64,000 nt of DNA, from the NCBI RefSeq assembly GCF_014137975.1, contig NZ_JACGWZ010000007.1, forward strand, positions 124,001 through 188,000. Reading direction: 5' to 3'. The position numbers and the translations under genes are program-made. Within the stretch, counting starts at the first letter, position 1. The number at the start of each line of letters is the position of its first letter. The notes beneath the pieces were generated by a model. The model was not told the DNA's origin. It was given only the letters and a program-made list of their open reading frames with translations, and ran no database searches. The DNA is from Halosaccharopolyspora lacisalsi (GTDB taxonomy: Bacteria > Actinomycetota > Actinomycetes > Mycobacteriales > Pseudonocardiaceae). Shown one piece after another: positions 30,943-40,554 of this stretch.

Positions 30943-31980
30943 TCAGTGGGTGCGGGCGACGACGTAGTCGACCAGGCTCGCCATCGCTTCCCGCGCCGGG
31001 CATTCCGGCAGTGAGGCGATCTGGCGGTGGGCGTCGGCGGCGTAGTCGTCCAGGGTGCGGCGGGTCCGCGCCAACCCATCGGACTCGCGCAGCCGCCGCA
31101 GCGCCTCGTCGACCTCGTCGTCGCCGGTGATCGGCCCCGCCAGTAACTCGCGCAGCCGCGGGTCGGCGTTCTCGTCGCTCAGCACGTAGAGCATCGGCAA
31201 CGTCCGAACTCCCTCGCGCAGGTCGGTGCCGGGAGTCTTGCCGGACTCCCCCGACGGCGAGGCGATGTCGATGATGTCGTCGGAGATCTGGAAGCCGGAA
31301 CCGACGATCGTTCCGATCCGGTCCAGCGTTCGGACGTGCTGCTCGTCGACCCCGGCGAAGAAGCCGCCGAAGCGTCCCGCCGTGGCGATCAGCGATCCCG
31401 TCTTCTCGTCGATCACCGACAGGTAGTGCTCGACGATGTCCTCGTCGTTGCCGGCACCGATGGTCTCGCGCATCTGCCCGGTGACCAGGGACTCGAAGGT
31501 CCTGGCCATCGACCGCGCCGAGTCGGTGCCCAGATCGGCCACCAACCGCGACGCCTGGGCGAACAGGAAGTCACCGGTCAGGATCGCCACCGAGTTGTCC
31601 CAGCGGGCGTTGGCGCTGGTCGCTCCGCGCCGCATGGTGGCCTCGTCCATCACGTCGTCGTGATACAGCGTGGCCAGGTGGACCATTTCGATGACCGCGG
31701 CCGACTTGGTCACCCGCTCGTCGTCCGGTTCTCCGAAGTGGGCCGCCAGTATGGCGAACAACGGCCGGAACCGCTTGCCGCCCGCGTCGACCAGGTGCAG
31801 CGAGGTCCGGGTGGCGAAGTCGAGTTCGCTGCGGACCGAGTCGTGCAGCAAGTGCTCCACCCTGGTCATGCCCTGGCGGACCGACTCGGCCAGCGCCGGG
31901 TCGGCGATGTCGAGGCCGCCGGGAACACCGTACGTCTCCCCCGACACCCCATTGGTCGAATCGCCCCTTGGGATGGTCAC
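30943..31980 (-). CDS. Long-chain polyprenyl diphosphate synthase (menaquinone tail)
   Basis: A 345-residue trans-prenyltransferase. The first Asp-rich motif is DDVMD (108-112), the second DDIID (234-238), with GGKRFRP at 67-73. It makes the C35-C50 prenyl chain for MenA. The GTG at 31980 is the likely start, since the longer frame overlaps nuoN. It is 47 bases downstream of nuoN and beside men genes, as grcC1 lies near menJ and menG in mycobacteria. Confidence 0.9.
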   Translation of the reverse strand: MTIPRGDSTNGVSGETYGVPGGLDIADPALAESVRQGMTRVEHLLHDSVRSELDFATRTSLHLVDAGGKRFRPLFAILAAHFGEPDDERVTKSAAVIEMVHLATLYHDDVMDEATMRRGATSANARWDNSVAILTGDFLFAQASRLVADLGTDSARSMARTFESLVTGQMRETIGAGNDEDIVEHYLSVIDEKTGSLIATAGRFGGFFAGVDEQHVRTLDRIGTIVGSGFQISDDIIDIASPSGESGKTPGTDLREGVRTLPMLYVLSDENADPRLRELLAGPITGDDEVDEALRRLRESDGLARTRRTLDDYAADAHRQIASLPECPAREAMASLVDYVVARTH

Positions 31981-32027
31981 GTCACCGTCGCCTTCACTCC
32001 CGCATCGATGGCCCTGCCCCAGGCACT

Positions 32028-33686
32028 CTACGACACGAAACCACCCACGTTGGCCCAGTTCCACGCCAACGTCGGCAGCACGCCCAGCAGCAGGGTCACC
32101 ACCACACCGAGTGTGATCGCCGCCGTCGTGAATGCCCCGGGCACGCTGACGGTCGGACCGTCGGCAGCCGGTTCGTTGAAGTACATGAGCACGATGACAC
32201 GAAGGTAGAAGAACGCCGCAGCCGCACTGGCCACCAGCGCGATGACCACCAACGGGACCATACCGTCGGTGACGGCCGCCGAGAACACGTAGAACTTACC
32301 CATGAAACCGCTGGTCATGGGGATACCGGCCAACGCGAGCAGCAGGAAGGTGAACACCGCCGCAACCAGCGGGGAACGCTTGGCCAAGCCGGCCCAGCCG
32401 GAAAGGTGAGTAGCCTCACCCTCGGACGTACGTACCAAACTGATCACACCGAAGACCGCGACGGTGGTGAACCCGTAGGCCAGCAGGTAGAACAGCGTGC
32501 CCGACAGGCCCCTGTCGGTCAGCGCGATCGCCCCCACCAGGAGAAACCCGGCGTGCGCGATCGAGGAGTAGGCGATCATGCGTTTGATGTCGGTCTGGGT
32601 CAGGCCGAGCACCACTCCGATGAGCATCGACAGCACCGCCACGGTCCACAGCACGTAGTGCCACTCCCAGCTGGAAGCCTCCAGCGCGACCTGGAGGACG
32701 CGGAGGATGGCGCCGAAGGCGGCGACCTTGGTGCACGCGGCCATGAAACCGGTCACGGCCGTGGGCGCACCGTGATAGACGTCCGGGGTCCACGCGTGGA
32801 ACGGACCGACCGACGCCTTGAACAGCAAACCGACCACCAGCAGACCGATTCCGGCGAACAGCAGCGTGTCCGAGCGGTCACTGCCCGCCGTGGCCTCGGA
32901 GATCGCGGCCAGTTTCACCGAGCCGGAGTAGCCGTAGAGCAGGGCCAGCCCGTAGAGGAAGAACGCCGAGGCGAACGCACCGAGCAGGAAGTACTTCACC
33001 GCCGCCTCCTGCGACAGCAACCTGCGTCGCTTGGCCAACCCGCACAGCAGGTACAGCGGGAGGCTGAGCACCTCCAGGGCGATGAACATGGTCAGCAGGT
33101 CGTTGGCCGCGCAGAACACCATCATCCCGGACAGCGAGAACATCGCCAGCGGAAACACCTCGGTGCGCATACCGGACACGCCGGCCGTGGCTCGGGTCAT
33201 CGTCGGTGACGGAGCCGACGAATCGGCCGTGGCCCCCCGAGCCGGGCCGGAGGAGGCGGACAGGCCGGACGAGGCGCCCAATCCGGAGGAACCGGACGAG
33301 GCGTCCGATTCCGCGACGAAGGCGCCCCCCTGTTCCACCGAGCGGTCGGCGATGAGCAGGATCGAGGCGAACCCGAGCGCCAGCAGCGTGCCCCACAGGA
33401 ACAGGGTCGGCGTGTCCACGGCGATCGTGCCGGCCAGGGTCGTCAGCCCCGTCCCCGCGCCACGGGCGTACGCACCGAGCGCGACCCCGGCCACGACCAG
33501 CGTCAGCAGGCTCAGCCCCACCTGCACCGACCACCGCTGGTGCCGGGGCAGGAACGCCTCGACGATCACTCCGACGCAGGCGGCGGTCAACATCAGGAGC
33601 ACGGGTGCGATCGCGGCGTATTCGATCGGCGGCGGTTCGACGGGCTGCTGCGCGAGAACCACCGCACCGGCTTGCACTGGACCCAC
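32028..33686 (-). CDS. nuoN: NADH-quinone oxidoreductase subunit N
   Basis: A 552-residue antiporter-like membrane subunit with about 14 helices. It has the Lys/His-bearing helices of the family (FKASVGPFHAWTPDVYHGAP, ALAGIPMTSGFMGKFYVF). A 45-residue Ser/Gly/Ala-rich insertion at about residues 120-165 (SDASSGSSGLGASSGLSASS) lies between helices 3 and 4. GTG start, two bases after nuoM. Last subunit gene of the operon. Confidence 0.95.
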   Translation of the reverse strand: MGPVQAGAVVLAQQPVEPPPIEYAAIAPVLLMLTAACVGVIVEAFLPRHQRWSVQVGLSLLTLVVAGVALGAYARGAGTGLTTLAGTIAVDTPTLFLWGTLLALGFASILLIADRSVEQGGAFVAESDASSGSSGLGASSGLSASSGPARGATADSSAPSPTMTRATAGVSGMRTEVFPLAMFSLSGMMVFCAANDLLTMFIALEVLSLPLYLLCGLAKRRRLLSQEAAVKYFLLGAFASAFFLYGLALLYGYSGSVKLAAISEATAGSDRSDTLLFAGIGLLVVGLLFKASVGPFHAWTPDVYHGAPTAVTGFMAACTKVAAFGAILRVLQVALEASSWEWHYVLWTVAVLSMLIGVVLGLTQTDIKRMIAYSSIAHAGFLLVGAIALTDRGLSGTLFYLLAYGFTTVAVFGVISLVRTSEGEATHLSGWAGLAKRSPLVAAVFTFLLLALAGIPMTSGFMGKFYVFSAAVTDGMVPLVVIALVASAAAAFFYLRVIVLMYFNEPAADGPTVSVPGAFTTAAITLGVVVTLLLGVLPTLAWNWANVGGFVS

Positions 33687-33688
33687 TG

Positions 33689-35275
33689 TCAGTTACCTCC
33701 CTGAGGGGCAACGGGATCGGTGACACCGACCTCGCTCATGGTTGCTTCGACCGACGGGGTGATCACGTCCAACATCGGCTCCGGATAGATCCCCAAGCCG
33801 ATCACCAGCACCACCAGGGGAGCGAGCACTCCGAGCTCGCGCGGCCCCAGATCACCGATCACGGCGTGGCGTCCCCCGGGCCGCGACAGCGTGTTCGGGT
33901 CGGCGGTCGCTCCGGGGCCCTTGGCCGCACCGACCAGGGCGTCACCGGAGACCGGGCCCTGCATGACCCGCTGGTACAGCCACAGCACGTAGACGGCGGC
34001 CAGGATCATGCCCACCGTGGCCAGGATCGTGTACACCGGCCGGGTCGGGAAGGACCCGATCAGCACCAGGAACTCGCTGACGAACGAGTTCGTCCCCGGC
34101 AGCGACAGCGTGCTCAATCCCGCCACCAGCAACATCCCGCCCAACAACGGGGTCACCCCGGACATGCCGCCGTAGTCGGCGATGCGGGTGGACCCGCCCC
34201 GCGCGATGATCAGACCGACGACCAGCACCAGCATTCCGGTGGCGATGCTGTGGTTGACCATGTACGAGGCCGCTCCGACCATCGCCTGCGTGGAGAACGC
34301 GAAGATGCCCAGCGCCATGAACCCGAAGTGGGCGATCGAGACGTAGGCGAGGAAGCGCTTGAGGTCGGTCTGGCCGTAGGCCTGCAACGACCCGTAGAGC
34401 ACGCCGATCACGGCCAGCACCAGGACCAGCGGTGCGAGCAGCTGGGAGGCCTCCGGGGTCAGCGGCAGGCTGTAGCGCAGGAACCCGAAGGTGCCGACCT
34501 TGTCCAGCACGCCGACCACGATCACCACCACACCGATCGGGGCCTGCTCGGTGGCGTCCGGCAACCAGGTGTGGAACGGCACCAGCGGCGCCTTGATCGC
34601 GAAGGCGAGGAAGAAACCGAGGAAGATCCAGACCTGCACGCTCGTGGGGGCCTGGCCGAGCACGCGGGTCAGCGTGGCCCAGTCGAAGGTGCCCTGCCCG
34701 GTGACCTCGACGGCGTAGGCGTAGGCGCCGAGGGCGGAGGCCAGCATGATCAGGCCGCCGAGGAAGGAGTACAGGAAGAACTTCACCGCGGCGTACCGCC
34801 GGCGCGGACCGCCGTAGCCGCCGATGAGGAAGTACATCGGGATCAGCATGATCTCGAAGAGCACGTAGAACACGAACACGTCGGTGGCGGCGAACACCGC
34901 CACCGTCAGAGCCTGTTCGACCAGCAGCAACGAGAAGAACCCGCCGTGGGTGCGACCCCGCGGCAGGCGTTCGCCCCAGCTGAAACCGAGCACCAGCGGC
35001 ATCAGCAGTGCGATGACCGCGATCATCACCAGCGCGATGCCGTCCACGCCGAACGACAACTCGATGCCGAAGGCCGGGATCCACTCCACCGAGCTCGTCA
35101 GCTGCATCCGCGGGCCCGCCGGGTCGTAGCCGCCCCAGGCCGCCGCCGCGATCACGAGCTCGGCCAGGGAGAACGCCAGGGCGGTGAGCTTGGCGGCCCG
35201 GTCGGTGCCGCGCAGCAACCCCACCACCACGGCGCCGACGAGCGGCACCAGGATCAGGGCCAGCAGTAGGGTCAT
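33689..35275 (-). CDS. nuoM: NADH-quinone oxidoreductase subunit M
   Basis: A 528-residue proton-pumping subunit. Family motifs include YVLFEIMLIPMYFLIGGYGG with the key Glu, FAIKAPLVPFHTWLPDATEQ with the key Lys, and SLPGTNSFVSEFLVLIGSF. About 14 membrane helices. It follows nuoL after 94 bases, the largest gap in the second half of the operon. Confidence 0.96.
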   Translation of the reverse strand: MTLLLALILVPLVGAVVVGLLRGTDRAAKLTALAFSLAELVIAAAAWGGYDPAGPRMQLTSSVEWIPAFGIELSFGVDGIALVMIAVIALLMPLVLGFSWGERLPRGRTHGGFFSLLLVEQALTVAVFAATDVFVFYVLFEIMLIPMYFLIGGYGGPRRRYAAVKFFLYSFLGGLIMLASALGAYAYAVEVTGQGTFDWATLTRVLGQAPTSVQVWIFLGFFLAFAIKAPLVPFHTWLPDATEQAPIGVVVIVVGVLDKVGTFGFLRYSLPLTPEASQLLAPLVLVLAVIGVLYGSLQAYGQTDLKRFLAYVSIAHFGFMALGIFAFSTQAMVGAASYMVNHSIATGMLVLVVGLIIARGGSTRIADYGGMSGVTPLLGGMLLVAGLSTLSLPGTNSFVSEFLVLIGSFPTRPVYTILATVGMILAAVYVLWLYQRVMQGPVSGDALVGAAKGPGATADPNTLSRPGGRHAVIGDLGPRELGVLAPLVVLVIGLGIYPEPMLDVITPSVEATMSEVGVTDPVAPQGGN

Positions 35276-35369
35276 CGGGTCTCCTCCCGCAGGTCACTCG
35301 TGCGAGGGCTCTTCCGCGACTTCGCGCGGAGTCGCACACCCGCGCGCGAAATCGCCCAACGGCCGTTCG

Positions 35370-37352
35370 TCATGGCATTCCCACCGCGAGCATGGCGGCG
35401 ACCAGCAGGACACCGCCGGTGAACATGGACAGGGCGTAGGACCGCACGAACCCGCTCTGCCAGCGGCGCAGGCCGTGCGAAGCGGCGCCGAGAAACCCGG
35501 CCAGACCGTCGACCGCACCGTCGACGCCCCGGCTGTCGACCGTCACCAACCCCCGGGCCAGGCCGTCGGTGGGACGCACGACCAGCGCGCGGTTGATCGC
35601 GTTGCCGTAGAGGTCGGCACGTGCGGCCCGCACCACCGGGGAGACCCGCTGCGGCCGGGCCACCTCGACGCGCCTGCGTCCCACGAACAGCCACGCCGCC
35701 AGCGCCCCGAGAGCCGACAACCCGACCGTGAGCACGGGAATCAGCACGTGCGGCAGCACACCGGCGTGGCCCTCCTCCAACTCGCCCAGGGCGGGGGTCA
35801 GGTAGCCGACCAACCGCTCGCCGAAGGTGAAGAACGCTCCGGCCCCGACCGATCCCACGGCCAGCAGGATCATCGGCACCGTCATCACGGCGGGCGACTC
35901 GTGCGGGTGGTACTTCTCGCCGTCGGCGGTGGTGAGGTTCTCCCAGCGACGCGGCCCGAAGAACGTCATCAGCACCAGCCGCGTCATGTAGAACGCGGTC
36001 AGCCCGGCACCGAGCGCCGCCGCCCCGCCGAAGACCCAGCCCTGCCAGCTACCCTGCCCGAACGCGGCCTCGATGATGGCGTCCTTGGAGTAGTAGCCGG
36101 ACAGGAACGGGAAACCGATCAGCGCGAGATAGCCGAGCGCGAAGGTGACGAAGGTGATCGGCATGTAGCGGTACAGCCCGCCGTAGCGGCGCATGTCGAC
36201 CTCGTCGTTCATGCCGTGCATCACCGACCCGGCCCCGAGGAACAGCCCGGCCTTGAAGAACCCGTGGGTCAGCAGGTGCATGATGCCCAGCGCGTAGCCG
36301 GCGGGGCCGAGTCCGACGGCCAGGATCATGTAGCCGATCTGGCTGACAGTGGAGTAGGCCAGCACCTTCTTGATGTCGTCGTAGGCGCAGCCGATGACGC
36401 AGCCGACCAGCAGGGTCACCGCTCCGACGATCGTCACGGCCAGCTGCCCGCCCTCGGACAGGGTGTAGAGCGGATTGGCCCGGGCGATGAGATACACCCC
36501 CGCGGTGACCATCGTCGCGGCGTGGATCAACGCCGAGACGGGGGTCGGGCCCTCCATCGCGTCGGGCAGCCACGCCTGCAGCGGCACCTGGCCCGACTTG
36601 CCGCAGGCTCCCAGCAGGAGCAGCAGCGTGATCGCCAGCAGCACTCCGGACGAGAGCTCGTCGGCACGGGCGAAGACCTCGGTGTACTGGGTGGTGCCCA
36701 GCTTCGCGAACAGCAGGAAGATCGCCAGTGCCAGGCCGACGTCGCCGATCCGGTTCATCACGAAGGCCTTGGTGGCGGCGGCGCCCGCCGTCCGCCGGCG
36801 CTGCCAGAACCCGATCAGCAGGTAGGAGGCCAGTCCCACGCCCTCCCAACCGAGGTAGAGCGTCACGAAGCCGTTGCCCAGCACCAGCACCAGCATCGCG
36901 GCCACGAACAGGTTCAGGTAGCCGAAGAACCGGCGGCGCTCGGTGTTGGCGCCACCGGTGCGGCCCTGCTGGTCGTGGGCCATGTAGCCGATCGAGTAGA
37001 TGTGGATCAACGAGCCCACGCCGGTGATCAGCAGCACGAACACCAGCGACAGCGGGTCCAGCCGCAGCCCGAAGTCGACCTGCAGCGCGTTGACCGGGAT
37101 CCAGGAGAACAGGTACAGGTCGCGCACCGGGTGGGGGTCTCCGAGGGCGGAGGCGAACAGCGCCAGGCCGTAGCCGAACGCGGCCAGCACCGTGGCGCAC
37201 CCCAGCACGTGCCCCCACGCGTTGCCGCGGCGGCCGACGAGCAGCAGCACGGCCGCGCCGAGCAGCGGAAGCGCGATCAGCACCCACGCATTGGACTGCA
37301 ACACCCCCGCGGCCGCCCGTACCGGTTCGGCCGCCAGAAACGAAGTCGTCAC
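35370..37352 (-). CDS. nuoL: NADH-quinone oxidoreductase subunit L
   Basis: A 660-residue subunit with about 16 helices and the long lateral helix at the C-terminus. Motifs include [56 protein letters not shown] and [20 protein letters not shown] start eleven bases after nuoK. Couples quinone reduction to proton export. Confidence 0.97.
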   Translation of the reverse strand: MTTSFLAAEPVRAAAGVLQSNAWVLIALPLLGAAVLLLVGRRGNAWGHVLGCATVLAAFGYGLALFASALGDPHPVRDLYLFSWIPVNALQVDFGLRLDPLSLVFVLLITGVGSLIHIYSIGYMAHDQQGRTGGANTERRRFFGYLNLFVAAMLVLVLGNGFVTLYLGWEGVGLASYLLIGFWQRRRTAGAAATKAFVMNRIGDVGLALAIFLLFAKLGTTQYTEVFARADELSSGVLLAITLLLLLGACGKSGQVPLQAWLPDAMEGPTPVSALIHAATMVTAGVYLIARANPLYTLSEGGQLAVTIVGAVTLLVGCVIGCAYDDIKKVLAYSTVSQIGYMILAVGLGPAGYALGIMHLLTHGFFKAGLFLGAGSVMHGMNDEVDMRRYGGLYRYMPITFVTFALGYLALIGFPFLSGYYSKDAIIEAAFGQGSWQGWVFGGAAALGAGLTAFYMTRLVLMTFFGPRRWENLTTADGEKYHPHESPAVMTVPMILLAVGSVGAGAFFTFGERLVGYLTPALGELEEGHAGVLPHVLIPVLTVGLSALGALAAWLFVGRRRVEVARPQRVSPVVRAARADLYGNAINRALVVRPTDGLARGLVTVDSRGVDGAVDGLAGFLGAASHGLRRWQSGFVRSYALSMFTGGVLLVAAMLAVGMP

Positions 37353-37363
37353 GCTGACTCCCT

Positions 37364-37663
37364 CTAGTACTTCAGCAGGTTGGCGTCGTCGACCGAGGCC
37401 GACCGGCGTGTCCGGAAGATCGACATGATGATGGCCAACCCGACCACGACCTCGGCGGCGGCCACGACCATCACGAAGAAGGCCATGACCTGGCCTTCAA
37501 CCGAACCCGCGATCCGCGCGAAGGTCACCAGCGACAGGTTGACGGCGTTGAGCATGAGCTCGATGCACATGAACACGACGATGGCGTTGCGCCGCACCAG
37601 TACCCCGACGGCGCCGAGGGTGAACAGCAGCGCCGACAGCAGCAGGTAGTAGGTGGGAGTCAC
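37364..37663 (-). CDS. nuoK: NADH-quinone oxidoreductase subunit K
   Basis: A 99-residue subunit with three helices and the conserved glutamates in [12 protein letters not shown] and [14 protein letters not shown] start overlapping the nuoJ stop by four bases. Usual family length. Confidence 0.96.
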   Translation of the reverse strand: MTPTYYLLLSALLFTLGAVGVLVRRNAIVVFMCIELMLNAVNLSLVTFARIAGSVEGQVMAFFVMVVAAAEVVVGLAIIMSIFRTRRSASVDDANLLKY

Positions 37664-38691
37664 TGCCGCACCTCCTCGGACGGGGCTGAGTCGGAGTCGT
37701 GACCATCGACCCCCGACACGTCGCCGTTGGTGGTTCCGTTGACCCCGTTTCCGTTCATCCCGCGGACGTCGTCCGGGGGCTGATCGGAGGGCTGGTCCGG
37801 GGGTTGCTCCGGGGACTCGGGGGCCTCGGCCGTACCGGAGGTGTCGCGGCGTTCCTCGTCTCCGGTCAGCGCGTGCGGGTCCGGCGGGCGGGTCTTTCCC
37901 GACACGGCCGCGCGGTCACCGGAGAGGCGCTCCGCTGGAGTGTTGTCGAGGATCTCCGAGAGGGACTCGGGGGCCACCGAGCCGTCCGGCAGCAGTGCGG
38001 GCACGGCCACCGAGTTCGCCGTGGCGTAGACACCGGGCCCCGGCAGCGGCGAGGGCCGGTCGTGCTCCCCGCGGAAGCGGGCCTCGACCATCTCGCGCTG
38101 AGTGCGCATCGGCTTGCGACCCTTACCGCCGTAGGACAGCACCATGGCCCCCAGCGCCGCGGTGATCAGCAGCGCCGAGGTGAGCTCGAACGGGAACAGG
38201 TAGTCGGTGAAGATCAACCGGCCGAGTCCGCCGGCACCTCCGCCCTGCGGCGACCACGGGTCCAGCGGCGGCGCGGGCGTCACCTCGGTCAGCGACCGGG
38301 CCAGCCCCGCGGCCAGCAACACCGCGAAGCCGATTCCCAGCAGGGCCGCCGTCAGGCGCTGCCCGCGCAGCACCTCGACCACCGAGTCCGACGCGTCCCG
38401 CCCGACCATCATCAGCACGAACAGGAACAGCATCATGACCGCGCCGGTGTAGACGATGATCTGGGTGAACCCGAGGAACTGCGCGCTCTGGGCCATGTAG
38501 AGCACCCCGAGGCACAGCATCGTCAGCACCAGCCACAGCGCCGAGTGCACCGCGCTGCGCGCGAAGATCATGCCGAGCGCACCGAGCAGCGACAGCGGTC
38601 CGAGGATCCAGAAGACCACCGCCTCGCCGGTGCCGACCACGTCCTGGGCCGGGGTCTGAGCCAGCACGGCCGTTACCGCCGGTGTCATCAC
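37660..38691 (-). CDS. nuoJ: NADH-quinone oxidoreductase subunit J with long disordered tail
   Basis: A 343-residue protein. The first 200 residues are the five-helix NuoJ core ([40 protein letters not shown]). The rest is a hydrophilic tail rich in Pro, Asp and Gly ([26 protein letters not shown]) absent from proteobacterial NuoJ but common in actinobacteria. Overlaps nuoK and nuoI by four bases each. Confidence 0.95.
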   Translation of the reverse strand: MMTPAVTAVLAQTPAQDVVGTGEAVVFWILGPLSLLGALGMIFARSAVHSALWLVLTMLCLGVLYMAQSAQFLGFTQIIVYTGAVMMLFLFVLMMVGRDASDSVVEVLRGQRLTAALLGIGFAVLLAAGLARSLTEVTPAPPLDPWSPQGGGAGGLGRLIFTDYLFPFELTSALLITAALGAMVLSYGGKGRKPMRTQREMVEARFRGEHDRPSPLPGPGVYATANSVAVPALLPDGSVAPESLSEILDNTPAERLSGDRAAVSGKTRPPDPHALTGDEERRDTSGTAEAPESPEQPPDQPSDQPPDDVRGMNGNGVNGTTNGDVSGVDGHDSDSAPSEEVRQ

Positions 38692-39251
38692 CGAGCCTCC
38701 TCGGGGCCGGTCTCCACCGTCTCGTCCTCGGGAACTCCCTGCTCCCGGGCGAGCCGCGGCCCCTGCACGTAGTAGTCCTGCTCGTCGTCACCGAGTCGCA
38801 TCGGGTGCGGCGGCTGCTCCATGCCGGGCAGCAGCGGTGCCACGAGGTCCTCCTTGGTGAAGATCAGGTCCTGCCGGTTGTCGTCGGCCGTCTCGTAGAC
38901 GTTGGTCATGGTCAACGCGCGCGTCGGGCACGCCTCGATGCACAACCCGCAGCCGATGCAGCGCAGGTAGTTGATCTGGTAGTCGGCGCCGTACCGCTCC
39001 CCCGGCGAGTAGCGCAGCTCGGTGGTGTTGTCGGCGCCCTCCACGAAGATCGCGTCGGCCGGGCAGGCCCAGGCGCACAGCTCGCAGCCCACGCACTTCT
39101 CCAGCCCGTCGGGGTGCCGGTTGAGCTGGTGCTTCCCGTGGAACCGCGGCGCGGGGATCTTCTTGACCTCGGGATACTCCTCGGTGACGACCTTCTTGAA
39201 CATCGTCGAGAACGTGACGCCGAATCCCTTCAGCGGATCAAACATTCCCAT
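38688..39251 (-). CDS. nuoI: NADH-quinone oxidoreductase subunit I
   Basis: A 187-residue ferredoxin-like subunit. Two [4Fe-4S] motifs: [11 protein letters not shown] (53-63) and [11 protein letters not shown] (98-108). These carry electrons toward NuoB. Overlaps nuoH by 14 bases. Confidence 0.97.
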   Translation of the reverse strand: MGMFDPLKGFGVTFSTMFKKVVTEEYPEVKKIPAPRFHGKHQLNRHPDGLEKCVGCELCAWACPADAIFVEGADNTTELRYSPGERYGADYQINYLRCIGCGLCIEACPTRALTMTNVYETADDNRQDLIFTKEDLVAPLLPGMEQPPHPMRLGDDEQDYYVQGPRLAREQGVPEDETVETGPEEAR

Positions 39252-40554
39252 CGGGGGCCTCCTTCGTCGTGCTGTCGGCTCCCTCGGCGCCCTCGGGCAA
39301 CCGCTGTCGGCCCGCGGAGGTGCGCCGCGGTGGGGTCGGGGGCACCTTCAGGTCCGTCGGCGGAACGGGATGGCCGCCACCGGACAGCGGTGCCTCGGGT
39401 TCGGCGGGTTCGGGGGGCTCGCGGTCGGGAATGAGCAGGGTCGCCACGATCAGCACCGCGATGACCCCGCCACCGACGAGCAGGAACTGACCCGAGCTCA
39501 CGGCCTCGGTGTTGCGCAGGCCCCGGATGGCGGTGACCCCGCAGATCCACACCAGGCTCAGCGGCACCAGGAACTTCCAGCCCAGGTTCATGAACTGGTC
39601 GTAGCGCAGCCGCGGCAGCGTGGCCCGCAACCACACGAACAGGAACAGGAACATCAGCGTCTTGCCGAGGAACCACAGCACCGGCCACCAGCCGGTGTTG
39701 AGCATCCCGTCACCGATCAGCGACAGCGGCCACGGTGCGTGCCAGCCGCCGAAGAACAGCGTCGTGGCCAGCGCCGAGACCGTGACCATGTTGATGTACT
39801 CGGCCAGGAAGAACAGGGCGAACTTCAGCGAGGAGTACTCGGTGTGGAAGCCCCCGACGAGTTCGGACTCGGCCTCGGGAAGGTCGAACGGCGCCCGGTT
39901 GGTCTCGCCGACCATCGCGACCGCGTACACCCCGAAGCTGAACGGCAGCAGCGCGAAGAACCAACCACCGCTCTGCGCCTCGACGATGCCGGCGGTGGAC
40001 AGCGTCCCGGAGTACATGATGACCGCGACGAACGACAGCCCCATCGCGATCTCGTAGGAGATCACCTGCGCCGCCGAGCGCAGCGAGCCCAGCAGCGGGT
40101 AGGGGGACCCGGAGGACCATCCCGCCAGCACGATCCCGTAGACGCCGACGGAGGCGCTGGCCAGCACGACCAGCAGTCCCACCGGAAGCTCCACCAGTTG
40201 CAGCGCGGTGCGCTCCCCGAAGATCGTGACCTCCGGGGCGATGGGAATCACCGAGAACGAGATCAGCGCGGGTCCGGCCGAGAGCACCGGCGCCATGATG
40301 TAGATCCACTTGTCGGCCAGGACCGGGCGGATGTCCTCCTTGAACGCCAGCTTCAGCCCGTCGGCCAGCGACTGCAGGATGCCGAACGGACCGGCCCGGT
40401 TGGGGCCGGGGCGATGCTGCATCTTGCCGATCAGGCGCCGCTCGGCCCAGATCGTGAGCAGCGTCATCACCACGAGGAAGGCGAACAGCGCCACGACCTT
40501 GATCAGGATCAGCCAGATCGGGTCGTCGGCGAGCAGCCTGGCGGTCTCGGTCAT
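39238..40554 (-). CDS. nuoH: NADH-quinone oxidoreductase subunit H
   Basis: A 438-residue membrane subunit forming the quinone chamber. Motifs: [49 protein letters not shown] hydrophilic tail of about 70 residues extends the C-terminus. Overlaps nuoG by four bases. Confidence 0.97.
   Translation of the reverse strand: MTETARLLADDPIWLILIKVVALFAFLVVMTLLTIWAERRLIGKMQHRPGPNRAGPFGILQSLADGLKLAFKEDIRPVLADKWIYIMAPVLSAGPALISFSVIPIAPEVTIFGERTALQLVELPVGLLVVLASASVGVYGIVLAGWSSGSPYPLLGSLRSAAQVISYEIAMGLSFVAVIMYSGTLSTAGIVEAQSGGWFFALLPFSFGVYAVAMVGETNRAPFDLPEAESELVGGFHTEYSSLKFALFFLAEYINMVTVSALATTLFFGGWHAPWPLSLIGDGMLNTGWWPVLWFLGKTLMFLFLFVWLRATLPRLRYDQFMNLGWKFLVPLSLVWICGVTAIRGLRNTEAVSSGQFLLVGGGVIAVLIVATLLIPDREPPEPAEPEAPLSGGGHPVPPTDLKVPPTPPRRTSAGRQRLPEGAEGADSTTKEAPDGNV

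Noticed and set aside
35184-37367. 727-codon plus-strand frame, and similar long frames at 31968-35269, 39022-42875 and 43151-45575
   Set aside because: Antisense shadows of the nuo genes, rich in Gln/His/Arg with no domain pattern.
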